Shown: positions 18,643-29,342, counted from the first letter of the stretch. The stretch: DNA of 64,000 bases from Vibrio metoecus (GCF_000696385.1 NZ_JJMN01000070.1:235018-299017), one strand, 5' to 3'. Notes: generated by a model from the sequence alone, not told the origin. Numbers and translations: made by a program.

Positions 18643-18655
18643 TATAAAGCGCGCC
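18643..18655 (+). promoter_or_regulatory. rpsB promoter -10 with GC-rich discriminator
   Basis: TATAAA at 18643-18648 followed by GCGCGCC, the discriminator type associated with stringent control of ribosomal promoters. No good -35 is visible at 16-18 bases, so the exact promoter is uncertain. Confidence 0.55.
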
Positions 18656-18730
18656 GGAATCCGGGTCCTTGTTCTCCTTGTCGGCGAAAAGGATTGGGAA
18701 CCGCAAACCTAATTGTTTAAATCACACACA

Positions 18731-18806
18731 TTCCGACACGTGTTCCGGGGTGCTCCAATTGAGGAGTCGGATATACGGGGAATGTGGAGGCCTAACCCCA
18801 TAGAGG
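18731..18806 (+). promoter_or_regulatory. Structured rpsB leader, probable S2 autoregulatory element
   Basis: TCCGAC (18732-18737) pairs with GTCGGA (18766-18771), enclosing CTCC (18753-18756) with GGAG (18762-18765). GGGG (18777-18780) can pair with CCCC (18796-18799) just before the ribosome site GAGG. Known biology: S2 represses rpsB-tsf by binding a conserved leader in gamma-proteobacteria. The pairing is read from the sequence; the S2 role is inferred. Confidence 0.6.
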
Positions 18807-18814
18807 AATTTAAA

Positions 18815-19544
18815 ATGGCATCTGTATCAATGCGCGATATGCTGACAGCGGGCGTACACTTCGGTCACCAAACTCGTTACTGGAACCCAAAAATGAAGCA
18901 ATTCATTTTCGGTGCTCGTAACCGCGTTCACATCATCAACCTAGAAAAAACTGTACCAATGTTCAACGAAGCTCTAGCCGAGCTGGCAAAAGTTGGCGAG
19001 AAAAAAGGTAAAGTTCTGTTCGTAGGTACTAAGCGCGCTGCATCTGAGTCTGTTAAAGAAGCTGCTCTAGCAAGCAACCAATACTACGTTAACAACCGCT
19101 GGTTGGGCGGTATGCTGACTAACTGGAAAACTGTTCGTCAGTCAATCAAGCGTCTGAAAGAGCTGGAAGTTCAATCAACTGACGGTACTTTTTGACAAGC
19201 TGACTAAGAAAAGGGAAGCTCTAATGCGCACTCGCGAAATGGAGAAACTTGAAAAGTCTCTTGGTGGTATCAAAGATATGGGCGGCCTGCCTGACGCTCT
19301 GTTCGTAATCGACGCAGATCACGAGCACATCGCTATCAAAGAAGCGAACAACCTAGGTATTCCAGTATTTGCTGTTGTTGATACTAACTCTAGCCCAGAC
19401 GGCGTTGACTACATCATCCCAGGTAACGACGACGCGATCCGCGCTGTTCAACTGTACCTGAATGCGGCTGCTGCTTCGATCAATGAAGGTCGTAACAAAG
19501 ACGCTGTTGTAGCTGAAAAAGACGGTTTCGTAGAAGCGGAATAA
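18815..19544 (+). CDS. rpsB: Ribosomal protein S2 (frameshift as sequenced)
   Basis: Essential 30S subunit protein. The first frame starts [23 protein letters not shown] and contains [15 protein letters not shown] and [16 protein letters not shown]. It breaks at TTTTT (19189-19193). Removing one T restores DGTFDKLTKK and joins [18 protein letters not shown] through to FVEAE. Around 19208-19215 the codons give KK-R-E where E. coli has KK-E; this is either a real extra Arg or three further inserted bases. The corrected length is 241-242 residues. Because S2 is indispensable, the break must be a sequence error. GAGG lies eight bases before the ATG. It is co-transcribed with tsf. Confidence 0.95.
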
Positions 19545-19675
19545 TCTCGGCTCTGAGTGAAACTTAGGCTATCTGCCATAATTGTGCAGCATAGACCAAG
19601 TTATAGTTAGCATTGGGGGCCGATAATGTAGGCCCTCAATTTTTACCCAATCCAGAATTAACTGAGGAATAGAGA

Positions 19676-20518
19676 ATGGCTGTTACTGCTGCTCTAGTAA
19701 AAGAACTGCGCGAGCGTACTGGCGCAGGTATGATGGAATGTAAGAAAGCCCTTGTTGAAACTAACGGTGACATCGAGCTGGCGATCGAAAACATGCGTAA
19801 GAGTGGTGCTGCTAAAGCTGCTAAAAAAGCTGGCAACATCGCTGCTGAAGGCACCATCATTATCAAAGAAGGCGAAGGCGTTGCGGCTCTGGTTGAAGTA
19901 AACTGCCAAACTGACTTCGTAGCAAAAGACGGCAGCTTCGTAGCATTTGCTAACCAAGTTGCTGACGCTGCTGTTGCTTCTAAAGCCTCTGTAGAAGAAC
20001 TACAAGCGCAATTCGAAGAAGTTCGTGTTGCTCTAGTTGCGAAAATTGGTGAGAACATCAACATCCGTCGCGTTCAGTACGTTGAAGGCGCAACTCTGGC
20101 TACTTACCGTCACGGCGATCGTATCGGTGTAGTAGTTGCAGGTTCTACTGACGCAGAAACTCTGAAGCACGTTGCAATGCACGTTGCTGCTTCTCGTCCA
20201 GAATTCCTGACTCCAGACGACGTTCCAGCTGAAGTTGTTGCCAAAGAGCGTGAAGTTCAAGTTGGCATCGCAATGAACGAAGGCAAGCCAAAAGAAATCG
20301 CAGAGAAAATGGTTGAAGGCCGTATGAAGAAATTCACTGGCGAAGTTTCTCTGACTGGTCAACCATTCGTAATGGAACCAAAGAAAACTGTTGGCGAAAT
20401 TCTGGCTGAGAAAGGCGTAGTAGTGACTGCGTTCGTTCGTCTTGAAGTAGGTGAAGGCATCGAGAAACAAGAAGGCCTGAGCTTTGCTGAAGAAGTAGCA
20501 CTGGTGCAAAAAGGTTAA
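19676..20518 (+). CDS. tsf: Translation elongation factor Ts
   Basis: A 280-residue guanine-nucleotide exchange factor for EF-Tu. The N-terminal UBA-like region shows [19 protein letters not shown]. The dimerisation/exchange core includes the conserved [10 protein letters not shown] motif, which contacts the EF-Tu GTPase domain, and [19 protein letters not shown]. The C-terminal helical part contains [13 protein letters not shown]. It lies 131 bases after rpsB, as usual. Codon use is strongly biased, as expected for a highly expressed gene. Confidence 0.97.
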   Translation: MAVTAALVKELRERTGAGMMECKKALVETNGDIELAIENMRKSGAAKAAKKAGNIAAEGTIIIKEGEGVAALVEVNCQTDFVAKDGSFVAFANQVADAAVASKASVEELQAQFEEVRVALVAKIGENINIRRVQYVEGATLATYRHGDRIGVVVAGSTDAETLKHVAMHVAASRPEFLTPDDVPAEVVAKEREVQVGIAMNEGKPKEIAEKMVEGRMKKFTGEVSLTGQPFVMEPKKTVGEILAEKGVVVTAFVRLEVGEGIEKQEGLSFAEEVALVQKG

Positions 20519-20536
20519 TCCTAGCGCAATTGCTCA

Positions 20537-20569
20537 AAAAAAGACCGTGGCCATGGCTGCGGTCTTTTT
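20537..20569 (+). terminator. Intrinsic terminator after tsf
   Basis: AAAAGACCG, an interior with GGCC, CGGTCTTTTT. It ends the rpsB-tsf unit. Confidence 0.82.
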
Positions 20570-20699
20570 ACGATGAGTGCGTTGATTCGTTAAATGTGGC
20601 TAGCTGACACCTTGATTAGCCGTGATGAATAGATTTAAGTACACACTCAAATCTATTCATGACTGTTAATCCTCAACTCTCTTTGGAAGGTAAACTCCC

Positions 20700-21431
20700 A
20701 TGACTACGAACCCTAAACCAGCTTATCAACGTATTTTGTTAAAACTAAGTGGTGAAGCGCTACAAGGCTCTGAAGGTTTTGGTATTGATCCTACGGTACT
20801 TGAGCGTATGGCTCAGGAAGTAAAAGAACTGGTTGAGCTGGGCGTACAAGTGGGCGTTGTGATTGGTGGGGGCAACCTGTTCCGTGGTGCTGGTCTTGCT
20901 AAAGCAGGCATGAACCGTGTTGTAGGTGATCACATGGGGATGTTGGCAACCGTGATGAACGGCTTGGCAATGCGTGATGCGTTGCATCGTGCTTATGTGA
21001 ATGCGCGCTTGATGTCTGCTATCCCGCTAAATGGTGTGTGTGACGATTACAGCTGGTCTGATGCGATTCGTGAATTACGTCAAGGCCGAGTGGTCATTTT
21101 CGCGGCAGGTACAGGTAACCCATTCTTTACTACAGACTCAGCAGCGTGTTTGCGTGGTATTGAAATTGAAGCAGACGTGGTTCTCAAAGCGACGAAAGTG
21201 GATGGTGTTTACAGTGCTGACCCGGTAGCCAACCCAGATGCACAACTGTATGATAAGCTGACTTACAACGATGTGCTTGATAAAGAGCTGAAAGTGATGG
21301 ATTTAGCCGCGTTCACTCTGGCTCGTGACCATAAAATGCCAATTCGTGTATTTAACATGAACAAACCTGGCGCACTTCGTCGCGTCGTTATGGGTGAAAC
21401 TGAAGGTACATTGATCAGCGACGCGCTGTGA
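20700..21431 (+). CDS. pyrH: Uridylate kinase PyrH
   Basis: A 243-residue hexameric UMP kinase of the amino-acid-kinase fold, making UDP for pyrimidine nucleotides and feedback-inhibited by UTP. Motifs are [11 protein letters not shown] (phosphate loop), [35 protein letters not shown] nucleotide region and VDGVYSADP. It sits between tsf and frr, the near-universal proteobacterial order. Confidence 0.96.
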   Translation: MTTNPKPAYQRILLKLSGEALQGSEGFGIDPTVLERMAQEVKELVELGVQVGVVIGGGNLFRGAGLAKAGMNRVVGDHMGMLATVMNGLAMRDALHRAYVNARLMSAIPLNGVCDDYSWSDAIRELRQGRVVIFAAGTGNPFFTTDSAACLRGIEIEADVVLKATKVDGVYSADPVANPDAQLYDKLTYNDVLDKELKVMDLAAFTLARDHKMPIRVFNMNKPGALRRVVMGETEGTLISDAL

Positions 21432-21484
21432 TCAGTCTTGAAACTGAACGCTCTCGAAACGAAAACAAGAATTAAGGTGATATT

Positions 21485-22042
21485 GTGATTAATGAGATCA
21501 AAAAAGATGCGCAAGAGCGTATGGAGAAAAGTGTAGAAGCACTGAAAAATGGCCTATCTAAAATTCGTACTGGCCGTGCTCACCCAAGTCTGCTCACAGG
21601 TATTTCTGTTGACTACTACGGCGCTCCAACTCCACTTAATCAGATTGCTAACGTGATTGCAGAAGATGCACGTACTTTGGCGATCACCGTATTTGATCGT
21701 GATTTAACTCAAAAAGTTGAAAAAGCGATCTTAATGTCTGATCTGGGTTTAAACCCAATGTCAGCAGGCACTATCATTCGTGTTCCACTGCCACCTCTGA
21801 CGGAAGAGCGCCGTCGTGATCTGGTGAAAATTGTGCGTGGTGAAGCGGAAGGCGGTCGTGTTGCGGTGCGTAACATCCGTCGTGATGCGAACAACGATCT
21901 GAAAGGTCTGCTAAAAGATAAAGAAATTTCAGAAGATGATGAGCGTCGTGCACAAGAAGACATTCAGAAGCTGACTGATGCAGCCGTGAAGAAGATCGAT
22001 GATGTTCTTGCTGCAAAAGAAAAAGAGCTGATGGAAGTTTAA
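21485..22042 (+). CDS. frr: Ribosome recycling factor
   Basis: A 185-residue tRNA-shaped factor that splits post-termination ribosomes with EF-G. Family motifs are [25 protein letters not shown] and [14 protein letters not shown], then [15 protein letters not shown] and [10 protein letters not shown]. The start is a GTG at 21485 with AAGGTGA upstream; the family N-terminus [12 protein letters not shown] supports it. It is followed by a strong terminator. Confidence 0.96.
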   Translation: MINEIKKDAQERMEKSVEALKNGLSKIRTGRAHPSLLTGISVDYYGAPTPLNQIANVIAEDARTLAITVFDRDLTQKVEKAILMSDLGLNPMSAGTIIRVPLPPLTEERRRDLVKIVRGEAEGGRVAVRNIRRDANNDLKGLLKDKEISEDDERRAQEDIQKLTDAAVKKIDDVLAAKEKELMEV

Positions 22043-22059
22043 TCCACTGGCTTGGTGAA

Positions 22060-22093
22060 CAGAACGCTGTGCTCGCAGCACAGCGTTTTTTTA
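22060..22093 (+). terminator. Intrinsic terminator after frr
   Basis: AACGCTGTGC, loop TCGCA, GCACAGCGTTTTTTT. Confidence 0.9.
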
Positions 22094-22132
22094 TGCTACT
22101 CTGCGCCTCTTTGATTGTTCGTTGTGTTTCTT

Positions 22133-22885
22133 ATGCAAAATCTATCTATTTCCCAAGATGTATTACCTAAGCATATTGCCATCATTATGGATGGGAATGG
22201 TCGCTGGGCGAAAGCACAGGGAAAACCGCGAGTGTTTGGCCATAAAAATGGTGTTGCTGCGGTTCGCAAAACGATTTCTACTTCTGCTCGTCTAGGGATC
22301 CAAGCGATTACCTTGTTTGCCTTTAGCAGTGAAAACTGGCGTCGACCAGAAGAAGAAGTGGGCGTGCTGATGGAACTCTTTATCACGGTGCTTTCCACCG
22401 AGATAAAAAAACTGCATAAAAATAACCTTCGTCTACGCGTGATTGGAGATAAAAGCCGCTTTAGTGAGCGCTTACAATCGAAAATAGCGCAAGCCGAACA
22501 ATTAACGGCTAGCAATACGGGCATGGTGGTGAACATTGCTGCGAATTACGGTGGTCAGTGGGACATTTTGCAAGCTACCCAAGCACTAGCAGCAAAAGTC
22601 ACACAAGGTGAATTACAGCCAACCGATATTGATGAAGCCGTGTTTAAGCAACATCTCACAATGGCCGATCTGCCGGATGTGGACTTGTTGATCCGTACTA
22701 GCGGAGAGTGCCGCATTAGTAATTTTATGCTTTGGCAACTTGCCTACGCAGAAATGTATTTTACTCCAGTCTTCTGGCCTGAATTCGATGAAAACTGCCT
22801 GATTGAAGCAGTGACTTGGTTTGTTAATCGCGAGCGCCGTTTTGGCTGCACTGGTGAACAAATCAAGGCATTGATGGAAAACTGA
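22133..22885 (+). CDS. uppS: Undecaprenyl diphosphate synthase
   Basis: A 250-residue cis-prenyltransferase that extends farnesyl-PP with eight isoprenes to give the C55 carrier for peptidoglycan and O-antigen. The hallmark [14 protein letters not shown] holds the catalytic Asp. Further motifs are [14 protein letters not shown] and the C-terminal [24 protein letters not shown] at 22133 gives the usual N-terminus, though no good ribosome site precedes it. A TTG at 22115 would add six residues. It starts the envelope gene run. Confidence 0.94.
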   Translation: MQNLSISQDVLPKHIAIIMDGNGRWAKAQGKPRVFGHKNGVAAVRKTISTSARLGIQAITLFAFSSENWRRPEEEVGVLMELFITVLSTEIKKLHKNNLRLRVIGDKSRFSERLQSKIAQAEQLTASNTGMVVNIAANYGGQWDILQATQALAAKVTQGELQPTDIDEAVFKQHLTMADLPDVDLLIRTSGECRISNFMLWQLAYAEMYFTPVFWPEFDENCLIEAVTWFVNRERRFGCTGEQIKALMEN

Positions 22886-22902
22886 ATATAGGACTTCTCA
22901 AT

Positions 22903-23745
22903 TTGAAGCAGCGAATCATTACAGCGCTTGTTCTCGCGCCTTTGGTGATCCTTGGCATTATCTATTTGCCTTTTGCTTGGTTTATGCTGGCGCTTGCCGT
23001 GGTGACCTTACTTGGGTTCTGGGAATGGACTCAGTTTGTGAACCAGCCATCACGGATTCTGGCAATGATCCCTGCGCTAGTGTGTGGTGGGATCAGTCTT
23101 GCATTGATTGATTTTGAATTTCCAGCCATCGGTAATATTAGTGCGCCCCATTTTGCCGTGCTGGGTCTCGGTGGTATATGGTGGTTGGTTGCGAGCGGCT
23201 TAGCGATCACTTATCCACGCTCTCGTCCGTTATGGGAACACTCAAGCAGTGTACGCCACCTCTTTGGATTGCTGACGCTAGTGCCATTCTTTTGGAGTGT
23301 GCTGTTTTTGCGCGCTCATTCTTACCTCGCCGATCCTTTTTATGGCGCAAAACTTGTGCTCTTCGTCTGTTTTCTGGTTTGGGCCGCAGACAGCGGGGCC
23401 TATTTTGTGGGAAAAAGTCTAGGTAAACACAAAATGGCGCCCGCAGTCAGTCCCAATAAAACCATTGAAGGGTTAGTCGGTGGCGTGGTTACGGCTATGC
23501 TCGTAGGGTACTGGGTTGCTGAAGGGTTTGGCCTTCAATTTAGCTCTATGCCGGCAATGTTGTTGATTATTTTGCTGACCGTGGTGATTTCAGTGTTGGG
23601 CGATCTGGTCGAAAGTATGTTTAAACGTGTCTCTGGCATTAAAGACAGCAGCAATATCATACCGGGACATGGCGGCATTTTGGATCGAATTGATAGCCTG
23701 ACGGCTGCTTTCCCAGTGTTTACACTTCTCTATTTCTTGTTCTAA
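22903..23745 (+). CDS. cdsA: CDP-diglyceride synthase (phosphatidate cytidylyltransferase)
   Basis: A 280-residue polytopic inner-membrane enzyme making CDP-diacylglycerol from phosphatidic acid and CTP, the branch point for all phospholipids. The signature SPNKTIEGLVGG...D(L)xES...KDSSNIIPGHGGILDRIDS is complete (residues about 180-270). About eight hydrophobic segments are visible. The start is a TTG at 22903 with AGGA nine bases upstream; no earlier ATG fits. It follows uppS by 17 bases. Confidence 0.94.
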   Translation: MKQRIITALVLAPLVILGIIYLPFAWFMLALAVVTLLGFWEWTQFVNQPSRILAMIPALVCGGISLALIDFEFPAIGNISAPHFAVLGLGGIWWLVASGLAITYPRSRPLWEHSSSVRHLFGLLTLVPFFWSVLFLRAHSYLADPFYGAKLVLFVCFLVWAADSGAYFVGKSLGKHKMAPAVSPNKTIEGLVGGVVTAMLVGYWVAEGFGLQFSSMPAMLLIILLTVVISVLGDLVESMFKRVSGIKDSSNIIPGHGGILDRIDSLTAAFPVFTLLYFLF

Positions 23746-23746
23746 T

Positions 23747-23772
23747 CATCGGGCTGCCCAGGCAGCCTGATG
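23747..23772 (+). other. Hairpin between cdsA and dxr
   Basis: CATCGGGCTGCC, CA, GGCAGCCTGATG. This is a 12-pair stem with one wobble and no T tract, so it is more likely a pause or processing hairpin inside the operon than a terminator. Confidence 0.5.
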
Positions 23773-23791
23773 CACAATAGCGGTTTTCACT

Positions 23792-25000
23792 ATGCGTAAA
23801 CTAACCATCTTAGGCGCCACCGGTTCGATTGGAGCCAGCACCCTTAAAGTGATTGCCCAAAATCCACAGCAGTTTTCGATTGTTGCTTTAGTTGCTGGGG
23901 GCAATGTGGCCAAAATGCACCTGCTTTGCCAGCAATGGCAACCTAAATATGCGGTGATGGCAACGGCTCAGGCGGCAGCCGAGTTGCAACAGTTACTAAA
24001 AAGTCATGCGATCCCCACTGAAGTCTTATACGGTGAACAAGCGATGTGCCAAGTCGCGGCGCTGGATGAAGTGGATACGGTCATGGCGGCGATTGTCGGT
24101 GCGGCGGGTTTGTTACCCACGATGGCGGCGGTGAAAGCGGGCAAACGAGTGTTGCTCGCCAATAAAGAGGCATTGGTCATGTCTGGCCAACTGTTTATTG
24201 ATGCTGTGGCGCAATCGGGCGCGGAGTTAATGCCGGTTGATAGTGAGCATAATGCTATTTTTCAATGTTTACCGCGTGAGATCCAAACACAGCTTGGCCG
24301 CTGTGATTTATCGCAGCACGGTATTAGCCATATTTTACTGACGGGTTCAGGTGGTCCATTCCGTTACAGTGATCTCTCGATCCTAGAGAGTGTGACTCCC
24401 GAACAGGCGATTGCTCATCCTAACTGGTCGATGGGGCCTAAGATCTCCGTGGATTCGGCCACCATGATGAACAAAGGCCTCGAATACATTGAAGCCAAGT
24501 GGTTGTTTAATACATCGCGTGAACAGCTTAAGGTGTTGATTCACCCTCAATCCGTGATCCATTCTATGGTGCAATACCAAGATGGTTCAGTGATTGCGCA
24601 GTTGGGTGAGCCTGATATGGCAACCCCGATCTCCTATGCTATGGCTTATCCAGAACGAGTGACAGCCGGTGTACCAGCGCTTGATTTTACGCGTTTGCAG
24701 CAACTGACTTTTATGGATGTCGATTTTGCTCGTTACCCATGTTTGCAATTGGCTATGGATGCTTGTTTCCTTGGCCAACATGCGACGACCTCGCTCAATG
24801 CGGCGAATGAAGTCGCGGTTGACGCCTTTTTAAAACGGAAAATACGTTTCACTGACATCGCCGCGATCAATGATCAGGTATTGTCTAAGGTCTGTGCGAC
24901 CAATACCGAGTTACATTGCCGTGACTTGGAAAGCCTGCTTGAGCTAGATACAATGGCCCGACATTTTGCCCACCAAGTATTGAAAGAGCGTCAACCATGA
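23792..25000 (+). CDS. dxr: 1-deoxy-D-xylulose 5-phosphate reductoisomerase
   Basis: A 402-residue second enzyme of the MEP isoprenoid pathway: rearranges and reduces DXP to 2-C-methylerythritol 4-phosphate with NADPH and a divalent metal. It is the target of fosmidomycin. The N-terminal nucleotide fold shows [18 protein letters not shown]. The substrate/metal site includes [15 protein letters not shown] and LTGSGGPFR, plus [23 protein letters not shown]. It overlaps rseP by four bases (ATGA). Confidence 0.96.
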   Translation: MRKLTILGATGSIGASTLKVIAQNPQQFSIVALVAGGNVAKMHLLCQQWQPKYAVMATAQAAAELQQLLKSHAIPTEVLYGEQAMCQVAALDEVDTVMAAIVGAAGLLPTMAAVKAGKRVLLANKEALVMSGQLFIDAVAQSGAELMPVDSEHNAIFQCLPREIQTQLGRCDLSQHGISHILLTGSGGPFRYSDLSILESVTPEQAIAHPNWSMGPKISVDSATMMNKGLEYIEAKWLFNTSREQLKVLIHPQSVIHSMVQYQDGSVIAQLGEPDMATPISYAMAYPERVTAGVPALDFTRLQQLTFMDVDFARYPCLQLAMDACFLGQHATTSLNAANEVAVDAFLKRKIRFTDIAAINDQVLSKVCATNTELHCRDLESLLELDTMARHFAHQVLKERQP

Positions 25001-26355
25001 ACGACATCTTATGGAACTTCATCGCCTTTATTGTTGCGCTAGGCATTTTAGTGGCAGTGCATGAATTTGGACATTTCTGGGTTGCCAGACGTTGCGGTGT
25101 AAAAGTCGAAAAATTCTCCATCGGTTTTGGTAAATCGATTTGGAAACGCATGGGGCGTGATGGCACCGAATATAGCCTATCTATGATCCCGCTTGGCGGT
25201 TACGTCAAAATGTTGGATGGACGGGTCGATGATGTACCTGCCGAACAACAGGCTATGGCGTTTGACAAGCAGTCGCTCTGGAAACGCTCGGCAATTGTGA
25301 GCGCAGGCCCTCTCTTCAATTTTCTGTTCGCTATCTTTGCCTATTGGCTGATGTTTATGATCGGTGTCCCAGCGGTCAAACCTGTGATTGGCGAAGTCAC
25401 TCCATACTCGATTGCAGCTCAAGCGGGGCTTGAGCCGGGCATGGAGATTAAAGCGGTCTCTGGCGTGACTACCCCTGATTGGGAATCGGTGAATATGGGC
25501 TTGGTTGGTCATATTGGTGATGACAGTATGACGCTTACCGTTTCATCAGTAGAAGGCGTTGGGCTCGACGAAATCAAGACAATTAATCTGCGTGATTGGA
25601 ACTTTGACCCAGAAACAGAGTCTGCTATGAGGGCGCTTGGCTTTAAGCCATTTACCCCTGAAATATCAAACCAATTGGTCAGTGTGGCAGCACAAGGTGC
25701 TGGTGAGCGATCAGGGTTGCAAGTGGGTGATATTCTTTTGCAAATCAATGGCCAAGCAATTGAACATTGGCAGCAAGTTGTGAATGCGATTCAAAACCAT
25801 CCTAACGCGCCGCTCCCTGTCGTGGTTGAGCGCGCTGGGCAAAAAATCGAGCTCTCACTGACACCGGACAGTCGTGAACTTTCGCAAGGAAAAGTGATCG
25901 GCTTTGCGGGAATCGCACCAAAAGTCGCAGAATGGCCGCAAAGCTATCGATTTGAATTGCAATTTGGTGTATTTGAGTCGCTGAGCAAAGCAGTTGAAAA
26001 AAGTGGGCAAGTGATTGACCTGACGGTCAGTATGTTAAAAAAACTGCTAGTAGGGGATGTGGGGTTGAACAACCTTAGCGGCCCGATTTCTATTGCCAAA
26101 GGCGCAGGAACAACTGCGGACTATGGCTTTGTCTACTTTTTAGGTTTTTTAGCGTTGATCAGCATTAACCTTGGCATTATTAATTTGGTGCCACTGCCAA
26201 TGTTGGATGGGGGTCATCTGCTGTTTTTCATGATTGAAGCGGTAATTCGTCGTCCGGTACCTGAAAAGGTTCAGGAAATGGGTTACCGGATTGGTGGTGC
26301 CATCATTTTCTCTTTAATGGCCGTTGCAATCTTTAACGATTTTACTCGCCTGTGA
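24997..26355 (+). CDS. rseP: RseP site-2 zinc metalloprotease
   Basis: A 452-residue inner-membrane protease that makes the intramembrane cut in anti-sigma-E RseA after DegS, releasing sigma E. In Vibrio it also processes related regulators such as TcpP. Zinc ligands are in [14 protein letters not shown] (near residue 23) and the LDG motif [14 protein letters not shown] (near 400). Two periplasmic PDZ domains lie between ([16 protein letters not shown] and [17 protein letters not shown]). Four membrane segments fit. It is translationally coupled to dxr and directly upstream of bamA. Confidence 0.95.
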   Translation: MNDILWNFIAFIVALGILVAVHEFGHFWVARRCGVKVEKFSIGFGKSIWKRMGRDGTEYSLSMIPLGGYVKMLDGRVDDVPAEQQAMAFDKQSLWKRSAIVSAGPLFNFLFAIFAYWLMFMIGVPAVKPVIGEVTPYSIAAQAGLEPGMEIKAVSGVTTPDWESVNMGLVGHIGDDSMTLTVSSVEGVGLDEIKTINLRDWNFDPETESAMRALGFKPFTPEISNQLVSVAAQGAGERSGLQVGDILLQINGQAIEHWQQVVNAIQNHPNAPLPVVVERAGQKIELSLTPDSRELSQGKVIGFAGIAPKVAEWPQSYRFELQFGVFESLSKAVEKSGQVIDLTVSMLKKLLVGDVGLNNLSGPISIAKGAGTTADYGFVYFLGFLALISINLGIINLVPLPMLDGGHLLFFMIEAVIRRPVPEKVQEMGYRIGGAIIFSLMAVAIFNDFTRL

Positions 26356-26403
26356 TTGATAAACATTAGGCAAGAGTTGTAGTAAGGAAGAACTCAAAAC
26401 AAT

Positions 26404-28815
26404 ATGGCGATGAAACAGATTCTGCTCGCGACATTACTTGCCACGAGCGTGTCGGCGAATGGTGCCGAAAAATTTGTGGTACAGGACATCCAGATTAATG
26501 GTCTGCAACGGGTGGCGTTAGGTGCTGCATTACTGAAAATGCCCGTTCGGGTTGGCGATAGTGTTGATTCACAAGATGTTGCTAACATTATCAAGGCGTT
26601 GTACACCTCCGGCAACTTTGAAGATGTCAAAGTGCTGCGTGATGGCAATACCTTGGTCGTTCAAGTGAAAGAGCGTCCAACGATTGCGAGCGTGTCATTC
26701 TCTGGCAATAAAGCGATCAAAGAAGAGCAGCTCAAACAAAACTTGGAAGCTTCTAATATCCGAGTGGGTGAGGCGCTCGATCGCACCACGCTAAGCAATA
26801 TCGAAAAAGGCTTAGAAGATTTCTACTACAGCGTGGGTAAATACAACGCGACTGTGAAAGCGGTTGTGACACCACTGCCTCGTAATCGTGCGGACCTCAA
26901 GTTTGTCTTTACTGAGGGCGTGTCAGCCAAGATCCAGCAAATTAACTTCATTGGTAACCAAGTGTTTAGCGATGAAGAACTGCTGTCTCGTTTTAACCTC
27001 AATGTGGATGTGTCTTGGTGGAATTTCTTAGCCGATGATAAGTACAAGAAGCAGGTATTGGCGGGTGATATTGAAGCACTGCGTACCTACTATCTCGATC
27101 GTGGTTATTTGAAGTTTCAGGTCGATAGCACACAAGTCGCGATTTCTCCCGATAAAAAGGGTGTTTACATTACGCTCAACCTGAATGAGGGCGAGCCGTA
27201 CACGGTGAGCAAAGTGCAGTTCCGTGGCGAACTGATGGGCAAAGAAGCTGAGTTCACCTCTCTCATTCCATTTGAAATCGGAGAAACCTACAATGGTTCT
27301 TCGGTGACAAGGCTTGAGGAAAGCGTCAAGAAAGTATTGGGTGAGGCGGGATATGCCTATCCTCAAGTGCGCACTATTCCTGAGTTTGATGATGAAAAGC
27401 AGCAAGTATCACTGGTGGTTCATGTTGAAGCGGGTAAACGTATTTATGTGCGTGATATTCGTTTTGTCGGCAATAACAGCACCCGTGATGAAGTGTTACG
27501 CCGTGAAATGCGTCAAATGGAAGGCTCGTGGCTGAATTCGAAAGATATTGAAACGGGTAAAACTCGTCTTAATCGTCTAGGCTTCTTTGAAACGGTAGAA
27601 GTACAAACTGTTCGAGTCCCCGGCAGCGAAGACCAAGTTGACTTAGTCTATAGCGTGAAAGAAGCGAACTCCGGCAGTGTTAACTTTGGTATCGGTTACG
27701 GCACGGAATCAGGTGTGAGTTTCCAAGTCGGTTTGAAGCAAGATAACTTCCTAGGCAGTGGTAATCTGGTTGGCATCAACGCGATGATCAACGATTATCA
27801 GAAAAACCTGACCTTGGAATACCGAGACCCCTACTGGAACCTTGATGGTGTCAGTTTGGGTGGTAAAGTTTTCTACAACCAGTTTGAAGCCTCTGAAGCG
27901 GGTATCGTTGACTATACCAACGAAAGCTACGGGATGAATCTCACTTGGGGTTTCCCATTTGATGAATTGAATCGTGTCGAGTTCGGGGTTGGATATACCC
28001 ACAATAAACTGGGTAACCTAACACCATACTTACAGGTGGAAAAATTCCTTGCGGCGCAGTCGAATAATATCGATTCAGAAGGCAACCTGTTAACCAACGA
28101 TTTTGATTTCAACCTGTCATGGACGCGCAATAACCTAAACAGCAGTTATTTCCCGACAGCAGGTAACCATCAACGTGCTTCGTACAAAATGACCGTGCCG
28201 GGCTCTGATGCTCAGTACTTCAAGCTGCAATACGATGTGCGCCAATACTTCCCGTTAACCAAAAAGCATGAGTTTACCCTGCTACTGCGTGGACGTTTAG
28301 GTTATGGGAATGGCTACGGCCAAACCGATGGAAAAGATAACTTGTTCCCATTTTATGAGAACTTCTATGCGGGCGGCTTTACCTCATTACGTGGTTTTGG
28401 GTCAAACTCTGCAGGTCCTAAAGCGGTGTACCGTGATTATTCCGGTTCAAATAATGGCTCTGATACAGCGACGGATGACTCTGTGGGTGGCAACGCTATC
28501 GCATTGGCGAGCGTGGAACTGATTGTGCCAACTCCATTTGCTTCGGATGAAGTACGCAATCAAATTCGTACCAGCATTTTCTACGATATGGCGAGCGTGT
28601 GGGATACCGAGTTCGATTATCGTAATCATGCAGCCTATGGCGACCAGTATTACTACGACTACTCAGATCCAACGAAGTATCGCTCATCTTACGGCGTTGC
28701 TTTGCAGTGGGTTTCACCAATGGGACCTCTGGTATTCTCACTGGCTAAACCTATTAAAATTTATGAGGGTGACAATGAGGAATTCTTCACCTTCACTATC
28801 GGAAGAACCTTCTAG
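26404..28815 (+). CDS. bamA: BamA outer-membrane protein assembly factor
   Basis: An 803-residue Omp85 core of the BAM complex that inserts beta-barrels into the outer membrane. A signal peptide is cleaved near ANGAEKFVV (residue 20-21). Five POTRA domains follow to about residue 420 (starts such as FVVQDIQINGLQRV and RIYVRDIRFVGNNSTRDEVLRRE). The C-terminal 16-strand barrel contains the loop-6 motif GGFTSLRGFGSNSAGP and ends in the aromatic-terminal FFTFTIGRTF. ATG at 26404 is preceded by AGTAAGGAAG. It sits among the sigma-E-linked envelope genes. Confidence 0.96.
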   Translation: MAMKQILLATLLATSVSANGAEKFVVQDIQINGLQRVALGAALLKMPVRVGDSVDSQDVANIIKALYTSGNFEDVKVLRDGNTLVVQVKERPTIASVSFSGNKAIKEEQLKQNLEASNIRVGEALDRTTLSNIEKGLEDFYYSVGKYNATVKAVVTPLPRNRADLKFVFTEGVSAKIQQINFIGNQVFSDEELLSRFNLNVDVSWWNFLADDKYKKQVLAGDIEALRTYYLDRGYLKFQVDSTQVAISPDKKGVYITLNLNEGEPYTVSKVQFRGELMGKEAEFTSLIPFEIGETYNGSSVTRLEESVKKVLGEAGYAYPQVRTIPEFDDEKQQVSLVVHVEAGKRIYVRDIRFVGNNSTRDEVLRREMRQMEGSWLNSKDIETGKTRLNRLGFFETVEVQTVRVPGSEDQVDLVYSVKEANSGSVNFGIGYGTESGVSFQVGLKQDNFLGSGNLVGINAMINDYQKNLTLEYRDPYWNLDGVSLGGKVFYNQFEASEAGIVDYTNESYGMNLTWGFPFDELNRVEFGVGYTHNKLGNLTPYLQVEKFLAAQSNNIDSEGNLLTNDFDFNLSWTRNNLNSSYFPTAGNHQRASYKMTVPGSDAQYFKLQYDVRQYFPLTKKHEFTLLLRGRLGYGNGYGQTDGKDNLFPFYENFYAGGFTSLRGFGSNSAGPKAVYRDYSGSNNGSDTATDDSVGGNAIALASVELIVPTPFASDEVRNQIRTSIFYDMASVWDTEFDYRNHAAYGDQYYYDYSDPTKYRSSYGVALQWVSPMGPLVFSLAKPIKIYEGDNEEFFTFTIGRTF

Positions 28816-28829
28816 GAGAGGAACATATT

Positions 28830-29342
28830 TTGAAAAACATGATCAAAGCAGCCGGTCTTGGCCTAATTATTCTTAGCTCATCTATGGTGGCTAATGCGGC
28901 TGATGCAGCGCAGAAAATTGGCTACATCAATACTGCGCAGGTGTTCCAAGCCTTGCCTCAGCGCGAAGTCGTTTTGCAAAAAATGCAAGAAGAGTTCAAA
29001 GATAAAGCGGCTGAACTGCAAGCGATTCAAGCCGATGCAAAAAACCAAAATTAGAAAAAGCTCAAGCGTGATGGTCAGTTGATGGGGCAAGACGAGATTG
29101 AAAAACTGCGTATTGAAATTGGCCAACTAGACAGCAAATTCAAAATTAAATCTCAGGCACTTGAGCAAGCTTCAGCCCGTCGCGAAGCCGAAGAGAAGCA
29201 AAAACTGTTCAAAGTCATTCAAGATGCAGTTAAGAAAGTCGCAGAGAAAGAAGGCTACGACATTGTGATTGATACTAGCGCAATGCAATACGGCAAGCCT
29301 GAGCACAATCTGTCTGAAAAAGTGATTAAAGCCATTAAATAA
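28830..29342 (+). CDS. skp: Skp/OmpH periplasmic chaperone (in-frame stop as sequenced)
   Basis: A periplasmic trimeric chaperone carrying unfolded outer-membrane proteins to BAM. The signal peptide MKNMIKAAGLGLIILSSSMV ends near ANA-ADAAQ, then the mature start KIGYINTAQVFQALPQREVV. The frame meets TAG at 29052-29054 within an A-rich stretch, then continues in the same frame as LKRDGQLMGQDEIEKLR to the end at 29342 (170 codons). Dropping three A residues between 29038 and 29059 would give a continuous DAKTKIEKLKRDG coiled-coil segment. A single nonsense base is the other reading. The rest of the protein is intact. It lies 14 bases after bamA and nine before lpxD. Confidence 0.9.
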
